From NCBI RefSeq assembly GCF_013761245.1, contig NZ_JACDUT010000004.1, forward strand, positions 62,001 to 126,000: 64,000 bases of DNA. The letters are read 5' to 3'. Made by a program: the position numbers and the translations under genes. The notes beneath the pieces were generated by a model that was given only the letters and a program-made list of their open reading frames with translations, was not told the DNA's origin and did no database searches. Positions 54,546 to 63,332 of the stretch are shown piece by piece; positions within the stretch are counted from its first letter, which is position 1; each line of letters begins with the position of its first letter. Source of the stretch: Thermaerobacillus caldiproteolyticus. GTDB lineage: Bacteria > Bacillota > Bacilli > Bacillales > Anoxybacillaceae.

Positions 54546-55454
54546 TTAGCGATCGGTATATTCGTTGATAAGGATGGCTAAATACACAGCAACCGCTCCT
54601 TTAAAATGTTTAATATCAATCCCTGTCTTTTCGATAAATTTATCTATGCGATATTGAAGGCTATTGCGATGCATATATAGCTTTTTTGCCGCTAATGAGA
54701 CATTTAAGTTGCATTGTAAAAACACTTTTACTGTATCAAGTAATTCTTTATCAATGGTGTTGAGAAACTGAAGTGATGGTTTGATCTTCTCAAATTCTGG
54801 ATGCTGGTGAATAAATAAAATAGGGATAATGTCTTCGATAGTATAAACAGTTTGTTTTGGAATATAAGTCTGTGAGAGTTGAAAATATTGTTTTTCTAAA
54901 CGAAATAAGTGCAAAAGATTTTCATCGAAGCGATAGATTTGGCCGATAAATACGTGAAGAGTAATGTAAAAATCGCTTGATAGCGTATCAATCATTTCAG
55001 CAAAAGGTACGTCATGATCGGTTTGATCATACTTATTTTCAATAATCGTTCCGCGATGATTTTGTTCCCAAATAATTATAACATTTTCGCGGAACAATCC
55101 TTTTACCGCTTCACGAAAATCATCTTTGTCAACGGTTGTTTGCTTGATGTGGAATTGAATGAATCTATAGAAAGGTGCGTGCTCTGAAAGAAGATTGAGT
55201 TGTGTAGAGTCTCCATGTACAATGAACCGATACCATGCAAGTTCTTCTCTCGTCATAAAGAGATCATGGTTCGGCAGTGGTGTTAAAAAAATGGACAACA
55301 ATTGTTTTTCCCGCTCTGTTAATACATGCTTTAAAATCCCGATTTGATCGCCTGTTTTCGTATAAAACCATTCATAATCCTCTCGGTTTTTAGGATCTAT
55401 GTTAATAACCATCGCATCCCTATAATGTGATTGTAGTTGTTCAATCATGAGCAT
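54546..55454 (-). CDS. PucR/CdaR-type regulator with C-terminal HTH
   Basis: 302 residues. The C-terminus carries the HTH_30 domain (LDTVKVFLQCNLNVSLAAKK then LYMHRNSLQYRIDKFIEKTG) of PucR and sugar-diacid regulators; the long N-terminal part is not a recognised sensor. B. subtilis has a similar gene (yxkF) next to msmX, so it may control sugar uptake. Start ATG 55454 or 55448; GGAAAG lies upstream. Reads in the same direction as msmX, 120 bases away. Confidence 0.8.
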   Translation of the reverse strand: MLMIEQLQSHYRDAMVINIDPKNREDYEWFYTKTGDQIGILKHVLTEREKQLLSIFLTPLPNHDLFMTREELAWYRFIVHGDSTQLNLLSEHAPFYRFIQFHIKQTTVDKDDFREAVKGLFRENVIIIWEQNHRGTIIENKYDQTDHDVPFAEMIDTLSSDFYITLHVFIGQIYRFDENLLHLFRLEKQYFQLSQTYIPKQTVYTIEDIIPILFIHQHPEFEKIKPSLQFLNTIDKELLDTVKVFLQCNLNVSLAAKKLYMHRNSLQYRIDKFIEKTGIDIKHFKGAVAVYLAILINEYTDR

Positions 55455-55498
55455 GACTTTCCTTTCCGCCAGATCGTTACTTCTATTATAGCAGAAAG

Positions 55499-55537
55499 AA
55501 GAACCGATTTTCTCAACGAAGGAGAAAATCGGTTCTT
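55499..55537. terminator. Strong hairpin terminator
   Basis: 16-base perfect inverted repeat AAGAACCGATTTTCTC / GAGAAAATCGGTTCTT, 5 bases past the end of the minus-strand small gene. Confidence 0.85.
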
Positions 55538-55541
55538 ACCA

Positions 55542-55730
55542 TTATGATATCTCGTGAGGAGGTTCCTCTTTTGTTAAATCACAAGCTTCTTCAATGTTTG
55601 TAACATCACTGCGTGCGTGGACGTAGCCACCGCCCATGCCTTCATTAATCATGCGGTCGATGTCCATATAATATTTATCTCTCCCCTCATAATGGGAGTC
55701 CTTTCGAGCCTGCTGACTGTGGTCTGCCAT
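55542..55730 (-). CDS. Small hydrophilic protein of unknown function
   Basis: 62 residues, highly polar: MADHSQQARKDSHYEGRDKY then MDIDRMINEGMGGGYVHARS and an acidic tail. AAGGAGG six bases or so upstream fixes ATG 55730 instead of 55817. No Cys, no membrane segment. The composition resembles small sporulation proteins, but I do not recognise it. Confidence 0.75.
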   Translation of the reverse strand: MADHSQQARKDSHYEGRDKYYMDIDRMINEGMGGGYVHARSDVTNIEEACDLTKEEPPHEIS

Positions 55731-55833
55731 CGTTTTTCCTCCTTGGTATATGAATAGTGTATGTGTATTTAGGAATATGTTCCCCGTCTTTTTCATATAT
55801 ATGTGGCAGTTGGACAAGCAAGGAGGAAAGAAG

Positions 55834-56244
55834 ATGATGATTGGTACGTTAAAACAAATATTACAGGCGACGAGTGTCTCCCAACGTCTCGGTGAGAAGT
55901 TAATGGCACGGTTGCCAGAAGAGAGATGGAAGCAACAGTTAGCCTCTTATTTACAATACGAGCAAAAGCAATATGAGCTATGGCAATATATTTATTTTTT
56001 AATCGCGGGAAGATATGGCGAGAAAAGCGTAGACGATGAGGTCATGGATGGATCAGTTGATGATCTCGTCAACGCTGCGCTTGGCAACGAAATAAAGAAA
56101 GCAATGTTGTGTTATGAATTGCGAGCGGCTCTTTCTGGGGCACCGCAACAAGCGGCGGACCGAGCTTTGGAGCGTGCATTAGAATACGGAAAGTTATTTG
56201 TTATGATGATGCAAACCCGCTTAACTGATCAAATACAGCGATGA
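55834..56244 (+). CDS. Helical protein of unknown function
   Basis: 136 residues, nearly all helical, Gln/Leu/Ala-rich (LASYLQYEQKQYELWQYIYF, AADRALERALEYGKLFVMMM). AAGGAGGAAAGAAG fixes ATG 55834 rather than 55750. It is divergent from the small hydrophilic gene and its last 44 bases overlap the convergent yheC-type gene. No family recognised. Confidence 0.75.
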   Translation: MMIGTLKQILQATSVSQRLGEKLMARLPEERWKQQLASYLQYEQKQYELWQYIYFLIAGRYGEKSVDDEVMDGSVDDLVNAALGNEIKKAMLCYELRAALSGAPQQAADRALERALEYGKLFVMMMQTRLTDQIQR

Positions 56245-57376
56245 GGCGTTTGGCGCCGTGAGTTTGAATCTCCGGTTCATCAAAAATCATCGGTTTAGAG
56301 TTCAGCTCATAAATGTATAATTGCCCGTCGGTTCCCCGTCCGATGTCAATGGAAAATTCTCCGATAAACCCTAAGTGTTCAGATAATGTTAGTCCGCATT
56401 CACGAACGATCGTGTGTAAAAGGGATTCATGAAATCGCTCTTTGACAAGGCGGTATGGAATTTTTCTTCCCCCGTTCGGAATATGCGTCGTCATTTGCTG
56501 GGTTTGTGACAGCCTCACGCCAATGCCGCTTATCGTATGCGTTCCGTTGTTGTAATGAGCGAGGATACGCAAATCGTAACGGTTGCCATGGAACGTGTCG
56601 GAATCAATCGCTTGTTGAGCAATATACTCTGTTAACTTGTAAAGCTCGTTCAGTTCATCGATTCGAGAGAGAAGCTTTCGTTCATGCATTCGTTCAAAAA
56701 TGATTTCTTCTGTTGGGGTATACGTTAAGGTAAAAATACCTTTTCCTTTCCAGCCCGCGTTTGGTTTCATGTAAATGTGTTTGTATGTGTGTAGCATGGT
56801 GAGAATGTCATCAATTGTGTGCACTTGAACGGTTGCAGGAAGATGTGGGCGCAACCGTTCGTTTGTATGCAGCAGCTCATACAGCTGCCATTTTGCAAAA
56901 AAACAAGGATTAAAGTATGGGATTCGATGGTTATGAAGCCATTGAATGAATTGGCGAAATGTCTCTGATTTTTCTTCGCTGCGGCTTTTCATTCGATTAT
57001 ATACAACATCGGGAAGCGGGGTAATCGTTTCGATCCATTCTTCATTTTGCTCAGAAAAGATGTATCCATGAAGCGTATTAGCACGGACTCCGTTTAATGT
57101 GAAGACAATCCCGATTCCGCCGGACGTTTGTAAATGAGAATTAATCATTTCGATGTAACGTTTCTGCCGTTTTTGAAGATGGGGAATCGACGATTCGCTC
57201 AGTAGTATTCCAACGAGCGGTCCGACTTTCCCGTGCCTTTCTTTGACGCGAAACGATAAAAAAGGAATCTGCTCAGAAAATGATAACGCATGGTTGTTAT
57301 GGCCGAGCGTGTAGGTGCACCCTTTGTCTCGGTGAAACCATGTTTGCGTATGCACGCTATAATAAATGGTTTTCAT
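56201..57376 (-). CDS. yheC: YheC/YheD-family ATP-grasp protein (1 of 4)
   Basis: 391 residues. ATP-grasp ligase-like fold: PDVVYNRMKSRSEEKS near 125, FFAKWQLYELLHTN near 160, nucleotide loop IYMKPNAGWKGKGIFTL near 200, DLRILAHY near 276, and the metal/ATP end motif FSIDIGRGTDGQLYIYELNSKP near 345. B. subtilis YheC and YheD coat the developing spore; their substrate is unknown. Its ATG overlaps the stop of the next gene upstream (ATGA). Assignment to yheC rather than another paralogue is by position. Confidence 0.87.
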   Translation of the reverse strand: MKTIYYSVHTQTWFHRDKGCTYTLGHNNHALSFSEQIPFLSFRVKERHGKVGPLVGILLSESSIPHLQKRQKRYIEMINSHLQTSGGIGIVFTLNGVRANTLHGYIFSEQNEEWIETITPLPDVVYNRMKSRSEEKSETFRQFIQWLHNHRIPYFNPCFFAKWQLYELLHTNERLRPHLPATVQVHTIDDILTMLHTYKHIYMKPNAGWKGKGIFTLTYTPTEEIIFERMHERKLLSRIDELNELYKLTEYIAQQAIDSDTFHGNRYDLRILAHYNNGTHTISGIGVRLSQTQQMTTHIPNGGRKIPYRLVKERFHESLLHTIVRECGLTLSEHLGFIGEFSIDIGRGTDGQLYIYELNSKPMIFDEPEIQTHGAKRLIAVFDQLSGFASS

Positions 57377-58725
57377 GTCAGCAATGCCTCTGGTGCAGTA
57401 ATCATTTGTTTGCTTAAATATACGGCGTATTCCAGTGATAGAACGGTCGTTAGCTCATCGTATTGTTTTAATTTCGGGTGTTTGAAAATGGAGCGGCCGG
57501 GTTTGGAATTGGCTTCGAATAACCATAGGTTGTTTTGTTGGTCGATTCCAATGTCAAAGCCGATTTCGCCGATCATCATATCAAGTTGCTCCTCTAAACA
57601 GCGGCTTAATGTAAGGGCAGCGTGTTGTAACCGCTCTGTCATTTTCGTTTGTTCCTCTTTTTTCGGAAACACCTCTTCTACCGTTTTGACGATTCCTCCG
57701 TTATTGATATGGGTCGTCACGCTTCCCTTCCCCGCAATTTTGGCAGCGATGGCGCTCACTTGCCATATTCCATGCTCGTCTTTATTGGTATGAATGCGAA
57801 AGTCTACTTTTCTTCCGTTCACTTCAATGAGTGGAATCCCTTGTTGGAGAATGTACAGCTCCATGTTCTTATCTGCTAACAATTTTCCCCATAAATCCGA
57901 AAGGGTTGGAAACTTTTGTAATCGGTTGCATCCTTGATGGTCCCGGAATCGGCAATAATAGGAGTTGTTACGCTGAATAAGTTGATAAATTCCTAAACCG
58001 AGACTGCCGTTTGCTGGTTTAATATAAATTTGTTGATATTCATCCAAAAATTGTTGTGCTGCCTCTATTGTTGGAGGGCTCGCTGTGTCCGGAAGATAGG
58101 CGCGAGCAAGCGGATGTTGTTGCAACAAACAATAAATGTCCCATTTGTTAAAAAAGTTTTCATTAAACCATGGAATAAAATATTCCGTTTTTAATTTTTG
58201 TTTAATTTCTTGAAACATTGTTTCATTTTCAGTTCGCCGGTTGGGAAGACGGTTATAAATGACGTTAGGAAACGGAATTTCATGTTGTTCCCAGCCTGTT
58301 TTCGTGTAAAAGTAGCCGGTGACTGTTCCTTTGTCCCAATGAATATGGTGAGCCCCAAATACAAACGCAAATCCGCCGACCTTTTTTTCGTTCGATAATA
58401 ATTTCGCAAAGAAAAAGCTTCTTTTTCCAATTGGTCGAATGGATGATTTCGTAAATCCGGCTGTAAAGATGCCAATTAACGGTCCAATATAAATGGTATC
58501 TTCATCAAGGAAGAGATGAATGCGATTGGCAAAAGGAATGCGTAGACGTTCTGCGACATCTTTAGTGATGATAATCTCATTGTTGAGGGCAGAAGATGAA
58601 ACAATTTGACAAGAAGTAGATACGCTTCCGAAGGCGATGTCCGTTTGCCCTGACAAGGGAGCTGTAGAGGGAAGCCAAACCGTATTTTCGCCGTGGTTTT
58701 GAATTGTTAATGCATAGATGTTCAT
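57373..58725 (-). CDS. yheD: YheC/YheD-family ATP-grasp protein (2 of 4), YheD-like
   Basis: 450 residues, the length of B. subtilis YheD. An extra N-terminal domain of about 90 residues precedes the ATP-grasp part (INRIHLFLDEDTIYIGPLIG). Shared motifs: PNVIYNRLPNRRTEN, FFNKWDIYCLLQQHP, IYIKPANGSLGLGIYQL, DFRIHTNKD, IGFDIGIDQQNN then LFEANSKPGR. AGAGGTG fixes ATG 58725, overlapping the stop of the upstream gene. Confidence 0.88.
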   Translation of the reverse strand: MNIYALTIQNHGENTVWLPSTAPLSGQTDIAFGSVSTSCQIVSSSALNNEIIITKDVAERLRIPFANRIHLFLDEDTIYIGPLIGIFTAGFTKSSIRPIGKRSFFFAKLLSNEKKVGGFAFVFGAHHIHWDKGTVTGYFYTKTGWEQHEIPFPNVIYNRLPNRRTENETMFQEIKQKLKTEYFIPWFNENFFNKWDIYCLLQQHPLARAYLPDTASPPTIEAAQQFLDEYQQIYIKPANGSLGLGIYQLIQRNNSYYCRFRDHQGCNRLQKFPTLSDLWGKLLADKNMELYILQQGIPLIEVNGRKVDFRIHTNKDEHGIWQVSAIAAKIAGKGSVTTHINNGGIVKTVEEVFPKKEEQTKMTERLQHAALTLSRCLEEQLDMMIGEIGFDIGIDQQNNLWLFEANSKPGRSIFKHPKLKQYDELTTVLSLEYAVYLSKQMITAPEALLT

Positions 58726-59789
58726 TGTATATTCACCTCTTTGGCTAGGAACTGACAATAGCGAAGTGGAGAGTGATATAATGTCTCGCTTTCGTGCGGC
58801 GCGGTTTCTGTGACGATTTTCCGCCCCGGTTTTGAGTTCATATCGATGATCCATACCGCTCCATCACCTGTGACGCCGATATCGAGGCCAAGTTCAAACA
58901 ACGGACCGAATTGCTGTTCAAGGTATGGCGGTAATGAGCGAAGAATGGTATCAATCCCATCCGCAATCAGCAAGCGTTTGTGCGGAGAAAGATGATGAAC
59001 CCATTCCGAAAAAGGATAAATGGTAGCTCCTGCGCTTATGTTCGCTACGAAAGTACCGGTGTTGCCAATGCGCACCCCTCTGCCTCGTTCTACCCACTGG
59101 CCATGTTCGTTTTTTTGTAAAAGAAAGCGAAGGTCGAATGGGTTTCCTTCGTCCGTTTGAAAGGAGAAAAGCGGCTGAATAAGATAAGGTGAGGTGCTGT
59201 GTAATGAGTCAAGCCAATGATTTAATGTTTGTCTTGTGTTAACGTGTAAGATCGTGTCTCCAAAGGCATCTATCACATGCAGCTGTTTGCCCGCTTTTTT
59301 TACAATATAAATTCCTCTTCCACGAGAGCCTTGTTCCGGCTTGCAAATGACCGCCTTTTCGTTTCGCAGCATTCGCGTGAGGTCATTGGCTGAATGTAAC
59401 TGAGCGGTTTTAGGCGTGTAAAACGAAAGAATGGGATGGTTGCTAACACTTTGATATAACTCCCACTTATTCGGGAATCCGTGCCCTAAAAACGTGACGT
59501 CCGGACGGTTTTTTAGCCATTGTACAATTGGCTTGCTTTTTTTCGAACGGTCATCGGAACGGTAAAAGCATCGGTCATATAAAAGCGAAGGGATGTCAAA
59601 CATACAAGAAATCCAAGACTGTGACTCGTCATCAAAGCGCTCTCCATTCACTTTTTCCGTTAGTGGGTCAATCGAAAGCGGAGTAAAGCGATATACGCTG
59701 ATTCCATAATGATGTGCCCGTTTAGCGATTTCTGTAACGTAGTCATGCTCTTGGTATTCGTACACTGTCAAAAAACCGAGAGAAATCAA
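58722..59789 (-). CDS. YheC/YheD-family ATP-grasp protein (3 of 4)
   Basis: 355 residues. Same family with its own variants: PSLLYDRCFYRSDDRSKK (Asp instead of Asn in the YNR motif), FPNKWELYQSVSNHP, AVICKPEQGSRGRGIYIV, DLRFLLQKN, LGLDIGVTGDGAVWIIDMNS then KPGR. TTG start at 59789, nine bases after AGGAG that overlaps the end of gene 4; stop overlaps the yheD-like start. Confidence 0.87.
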   Translation of the reverse strand: MISLGFLTVYEYQEHDYVTEIAKRAHHYGISVYRFTPLSIDPLTEKVNGERFDDESQSWISCMFDIPSLLYDRCFYRSDDRSKKSKPIVQWLKNRPDVTFLGHGFPNKWELYQSVSNHPILSFYTPKTAQLHSANDLTRMLRNEKAVICKPEQGSRGRGIYIVKKAGKQLHVIDAFGDTILHVNTRQTLNHWLDSLHSTSPYLIQPLFSFQTDEGNPFDLRFLLQKNEHGQWVERGRGVRIGNTGTFVANISAGATIYPFSEWVHHLSPHKRLLIADGIDTILRSLPPYLEQQFGPLFELGLDIGVTGDGAVWIIDMNSKPGRKIVTETAPHESETLYHSPLRYCQFLAKEVNIQ

Positions 59790-59794
59790 TTATC

Positions 59795-60886
59795 TCACTC
59801 CTTTTTTTGCTTGTTAAGCGACAAACAATAATGAATAATGGCTTTGGCAGAAGGACGAATCGCTTGCGTAGCGGTCGACGTATCCGCCTGTTTCGACGGC
59901 TTGGTGTTCACTTCGATGATCCACGGTTTTCCATCATGATCAAGCGCCAAATCGATGCCGAATTCACCATATAACCCATCGGCTTCATTCGCCAATGCAT
60001 TCGCTACTTCTAACGCTAATTCTTTTAAAAAGCTTTTTTGCAATGAAGCAGTTTTTTTATCGTAAAATTGCCTTAGCAGCGAGGAGAGTGGAACGATGTC
60101 ACCACCGCGGGCAATGTTGGCGACAAATTGTCCTTCTTGAGCGATGCGGGCGATCGCGGATGTTACTTGCCACTGGCTGCCATGGATGCGATGGCATAAT
60201 AAGCGAAAGTCAACAGGGCGGCGTTGAACGGTTTTTAGCGATAATCCTTGCTGAATGATGACCGGATATTTTATTCTTTCTTTCAACGAAAAAAACAATG
60301 AACAAGTTGAAGAATATTGCTGTACCATATCCTTCGTAAAAGTTGAATAATCAAGCCGAAAATCGGTTTCTGTTTTTTCGATGCGAAAAATATTCCTCCC
60401 TTGACTACCGTGAATCGGTTTGATAAAAGCGACAGGGAATTGTTCGAGAAAGTCATCCAATATTGTTTTTGTTGTCAATAGCTCCGTTTTGGGCAAGTAC
60501 GGTTGTAAGTAATGATAGTTTGATAAAAGTTGATGCACTTCCCATTTGTGTAAAAAACGATGGTTAAACATCGGAATATGCTCATCTTTTACCTTTTTTA
60601 CTAATTGTTCAAATAAACAAGAATGCTCTGTTTTTCGCGAATGAATGCGATTATAAATAACATGCGCCCGCGGAACAGAGATTTGCTGCCATTTTCCATC
60701 AATCCAACAGTATCCTTGTCGATCATTTTCTAAATACATTGGTAACGAAGTGACATACAGCATTACCTGTTGTTTTTGGCTGTAATATGCTAATTCCTGG
60801 CAAAATTCGTGAATAGAGCCAAAATGAACGCCAGATTCTGTATGAAAAATTTCCGTCAAAACAGCGATGACGTGGGGATGGTTCAT
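59795..60886 (-). CDS. YheC/YheD-family ATP-grasp protein (4 of 4)
   Basis: 363 residues, same length as B. subtilis YheC. Motifs: AHVIYNRIHSRKTEHS, FLHKWEVHQLLSNY, VAFIKPIHGSQGRNIFRI, DFRLLCHR, FGIDLALDHDGKPWIIEVNT then KPS. First gene of the four-gene minus-strand operon; GAGGGAGAAC precedes the ATG. By length it could equally be the true yheC orthologue. Confidence 0.87.
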   Translation of the reverse strand: MNHPHVIAVLTEIFHTESGVHFGSIHEFCQELAYYSQKQQVMLYVTSLPMYLENDRQGYCWIDGKWQQISVPRAHVIYNRIHSRKTEHSCLFEQLVKKVKDEHIPMFNHRFLHKWEVHQLLSNYHYLQPYLPKTELLTTKTILDDFLEQFPVAFIKPIHGSQGRNIFRIEKTETDFRLDYSTFTKDMVQQYSSTCSLFFSLKERIKYPVIIQQGLSLKTVQRRPVDFRLLCHRIHGSQWQVTSAIARIAQEGQFVANIARGGDIVPLSSLLRQFYDKKTASLQKSFLKELALEVANALANEADGLYGEFGIDLALDHDGKPWIIEVNTKPSKQADTSTATQAIRPSAKAIIHYCLSLNKQKKE

Positions 60887-61014
60887 CGTTCTCCCTCATT
60901 TACGCTTTCGTTCAACAAGCTCTATAATGGGAATTTAAGCAAACGTTTCATATGGTATCGTATGTTTTTCGCCTAGTATTGGTGATAGATGGAATGTGGG
61001 AAAGGGGAGAAACA

Positions 61015-61495
61015 TGGAAACGATTTTGTATTTGTTATTTATGATTGCTGTCGGGGCAATTATTGGCGGTGTCACTAACTTGCTCGCCTTTTGTTAACAG
61101 AATGGAACAAACTTATTGATTATCCGTTTACAGCGATTGAAGAGCTAGTTGGAAAAGAACGAATACGGCAATCGATTCACCAATTTGTTGCAAGAACAGT
61201 GGAAAAACCATTAGCGGATGTTGTTGTCCCATATCAAGCGAAAATCATGAACGAATGGATTCCAAAAGTGGTGTCCATAGGAGGACAATGGCTGAGCGGA
61301 CAAGTGGAAGAGATTGTTCAGCGATTGCAATTAGCGGATATTGTTCGTTCCGAAGTCGAAACGTTTTCTGTCGAACGTCTAGAAGAAATGATTTTGTCGA
61401 TTTCGCAGCGCGAATTCAAAATGATTACGTATTTAGGAGCGCTGTTGGGCGGATTAATTAGAATTTTACAAGGAATCGTCGGCCTTTGGATTTGA
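61015..61495 (+). pseudogene. yheB: YheB (DUF445), internally deleted and frameshifted
   Basis: ATG 61015 (after AAAGGGGAGAAAC) encodes METILYLLFMIAVGAIIGGV then TNLLA, the usual start of the 377-residue family, but TAA follows at once (61096-61098). The C-terminal 130 residues continue in the +1 frame from about 61091 (LLTEWNKLIDYPFTAIEELV to LGALLGGLIRILQGIVGLWI). About 220-240 residues between are missing. The remainder keeps one N-terminal and one C-terminal membrane helix. Confidence 0.82.
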
Positions 61496-61611
61496 GTGTC
61501 ATTCATGGAGAAGTATTGGGAGTTTTGTGCTATAATAAAGGAATATCGCGCTTGATTGGTGCATACGTTAGTGGTAGTGAAACGTTACTTTTTATATTAG
61601 GAGGCTTTCTC

Positions 61612-61965
61612 ATGTCGACCCAACTGTATAATCTCGCTCAGCAACTACAACAAGCCATTCGCTCTAGCAATGATTTTCAACAGTTAAAGCATGCGTATGA
61701 AGAAGTGCGCCGTGATGAAACAGCATATCGGATGTTCACTTATTTTCGCGATTTGCAAATGCAGCTTCATCAAAAACAACTCATGGGAACGTCGATTTCC
61801 CCTGAAGAAGTGGAACAAGCGCAAAATGCAATGACGCAGGCACAACGAAATGAAAAATTGGCGAATTTAATGGAGATCGAGCAACGAATGAGTATGGTCA
61901 TGGCGGATATTCAACAAATTGCGATGAAACCGCTCGAAGAATTATATCGTTCTTTTGCTGAATAA
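61612..61965 (+). CDS. yheA: YheA (YlbF/YmcA-family) helical protein
   Basis: 117 residues, all-helical, of the family that includes the competence/biofilm proteins YlbF and YmcA. NLAQQLQQAIRSSNDFQQLK near the start and EIEQRMSMVMADIQQIAMKP near the end are typical. Function of YheA is unknown. TTAGGAGG precedes ATG 61612; the frame reaches back to 61486 inside the yheB remnant. Followed by a terminator. Confidence 0.93.
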   Translation: MSTQLYNLAQQLQQAIRSSNDFQQLKHAYEEVRRDETAYRMFTYFRDLQMQLHQKQLMGTSISPEEVEQAQNAMTQAQRNEKLANLMEIEQRMSMVMADIQQIAMKPLEELYRSFAE

Positions 61966-61968
61966 ATC

Positions 61969-61999
61969 AGAACACTCATATAGTGGGTGTTCTTTTTTT
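61969..61999 (+). terminator. yheA terminator
   Basis: AGAACACTCA pairs with TGGGTGTTCT (one G-T pair) followed by seven T. Confidence 0.9.
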
Positions 62000-62065
62000 G
62001 TCCGTATTGTCATAGCTATGAAGTGATAAGGCAAGTGTGACAACATGAAAAAGGGGGAGGCATCT

Positions 62066-62932
62066 GTGGCATATAAATTGCTTGCTCTCAATATTGATGG
62101 CACGATTTTGAAAAATAACGGTCGTCTGCCAAAAGAAACGAAAGAAGCGGTCGAGTTTGTAAAGAAAAAAGGGGTTTATGTGACACTAATAACGAGCCGG
62201 AACTTATTAGCGGCGCGAAAAATCGCCAAAGCGTTAAAACTAGATAGCATGCTTATTACATTTCAAGGAGCGATCATTGGAAAATCATTGAATGAGAAAA
62301 TATACGAAGCAGTTATCCCTGAAGAACGTACGTTTAATATTGTTCAAGTATTGGAAAATTTCTCTTGCAATATTCGCTTAATGCATGAACGATATTCGAT
62401 CGGCAATCGGAAAAAAGTTCAAAAAGATCTAGTGGCTAAAACAGTATTGTCGTCAGGGGATCCATTTTTTTATCCAACACAATTTGTTGATTCTCTCGGT
62501 GATGTGCTGCGCGATGATCCGTTAACTGTTCCTAAAATCGATGTATATTTTGCAAATGGGAAAGAAAGACAGGAAGCTGCTGCAGTGTTAAGGGAAGCCT
62601 TTCCGAATATTGAGATCATTATGCAACCGAACAGAAAGATGGAAATTGTGCCGCAAGGGGTGTCGAAGTTAGCGGGATTAAGACGACTCGGAAATCATTT
62701 AGGAATTTTATTGAACGAAATGGTTGTTATTGGCGATGGAATTGATGATATTCCGGCGATTGAGGCAGCAGGCTTAGGAGTGGCGATGGGGAATGCTCCG
62801 GCGGAAGTGAAAAAAGTCGCCGACTGGGTGACACGCTCTAACGAACAGCTCGGCGTGGCGTATATGATTAAAGAACATTTCCGAAAACAACAACGTCCAG
62901 AGTTTTTACGAAAACTAAAAATGAAGCGTTAG
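62066..62932 (+). CDS. yhaX: HAD-superfamily phosphatase, Cof type, YhaX-like
   Basis: 288 residues. Cof-type sugar-phosphate phosphatase with HAD motif I altered: LLALNIDGTIL near 5-15 has Asn where the nucleophilic Asp normally stands, as I recall for YhaX, so catalysis is doubtful. Motif II TLITSRN near 45, motif IV VIGDGIDDIPAIEAAGLGVA near 225. B. subtilis YhaX is made in the mother cell and lies next to hemZ. GGGGGAGG six bases before GTG 62066 fixes the start. Confidence 0.88.
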   Translation: MAYKLLALNIDGTILKNNGRLPKETKEAVEFVKKKGVYVTLITSRNLLAARKIAKALKLDSMLITFQGAIIGKSLNEKIYEAVIPEERTFNIVQVLENFSCNIRLMHERYSIGNRKKVQKDLVAKTVLSSGDPFFYPTQFVDSLGDVLRDDPLTVPKIDVYFANGKERQEAAAVLREAFPNIEIIMQPNRKMEIVPQGVSKLAGLRRLGNHLGILLNEMVVIGDGIDDIPAIEAAGLGVAMGNAPAEVKKVADWVTRSNEQLGVAYMIKEHFRKQQRPEFLRKLKMKR

Positions 62933-62935
62933 GTA

Positions 62936-62968
62936 AAAGGCTGGGAGCGTCGAGCCCAGCTTTTATTT
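62936..62968 (+). terminator. yhaX terminator
   Basis: GCTGGG (62940-62945) pairs with CCCAGC (62955-62960), flanked by AAAA and TTTTATTTT. Confidence 0.8.
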
Positions 62969-63058
62969 TCATATCTCGCTTTCTTTTTCGAGGAAAACTA
63001 TCTAGTTTCAGCTCCCAACCTTGTTTGCTTCTTGAATGAGTATCCATGCAACGCTTGC

Positions 63059-63219
63059 TTTAAGAATTAAAAAGTGATGATCGAGAGTTCGGAGAAAAGC
63101 CCAGTTCTCTCCGAAGTACAAGCATATCTACGGGGAAATAACATTTGTCTGTCGCGGGAACCGGGATGGAGACCTTTCACCGTTTGCACACAGGACGTGG
63201 ACAGTTTTTAGGAGAAATT
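63059..63219. repeat. Conserved GC-rich element, copy B
   Basis: Lies in the gap 62969-63326, where no gene is evident. Its 3' 78 bases (63139-63216) align without gaps to copy A (34104-34181) at about 70 percent identity. Upstream, TTCGGAGAA and TTCTCTCCGAA form a hairpin, at the place where copy A has a different hairpin. Both copies start after AAGTGA. A GTG-initiated frame of 46 codons crosses it, but it has no ribosome site. Confidence 0.55.
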
Positions 63220-63332
63220 GGGGCGCTTGCGCTTTTCTTAATACCGGAAATAATCGTCTCTTGACGAGTAATGAGGGCCTTCTGTACACTTAAATAAGTT
63301 TGAAATGGAATTTGAAATGAAAGGTGATGTCG

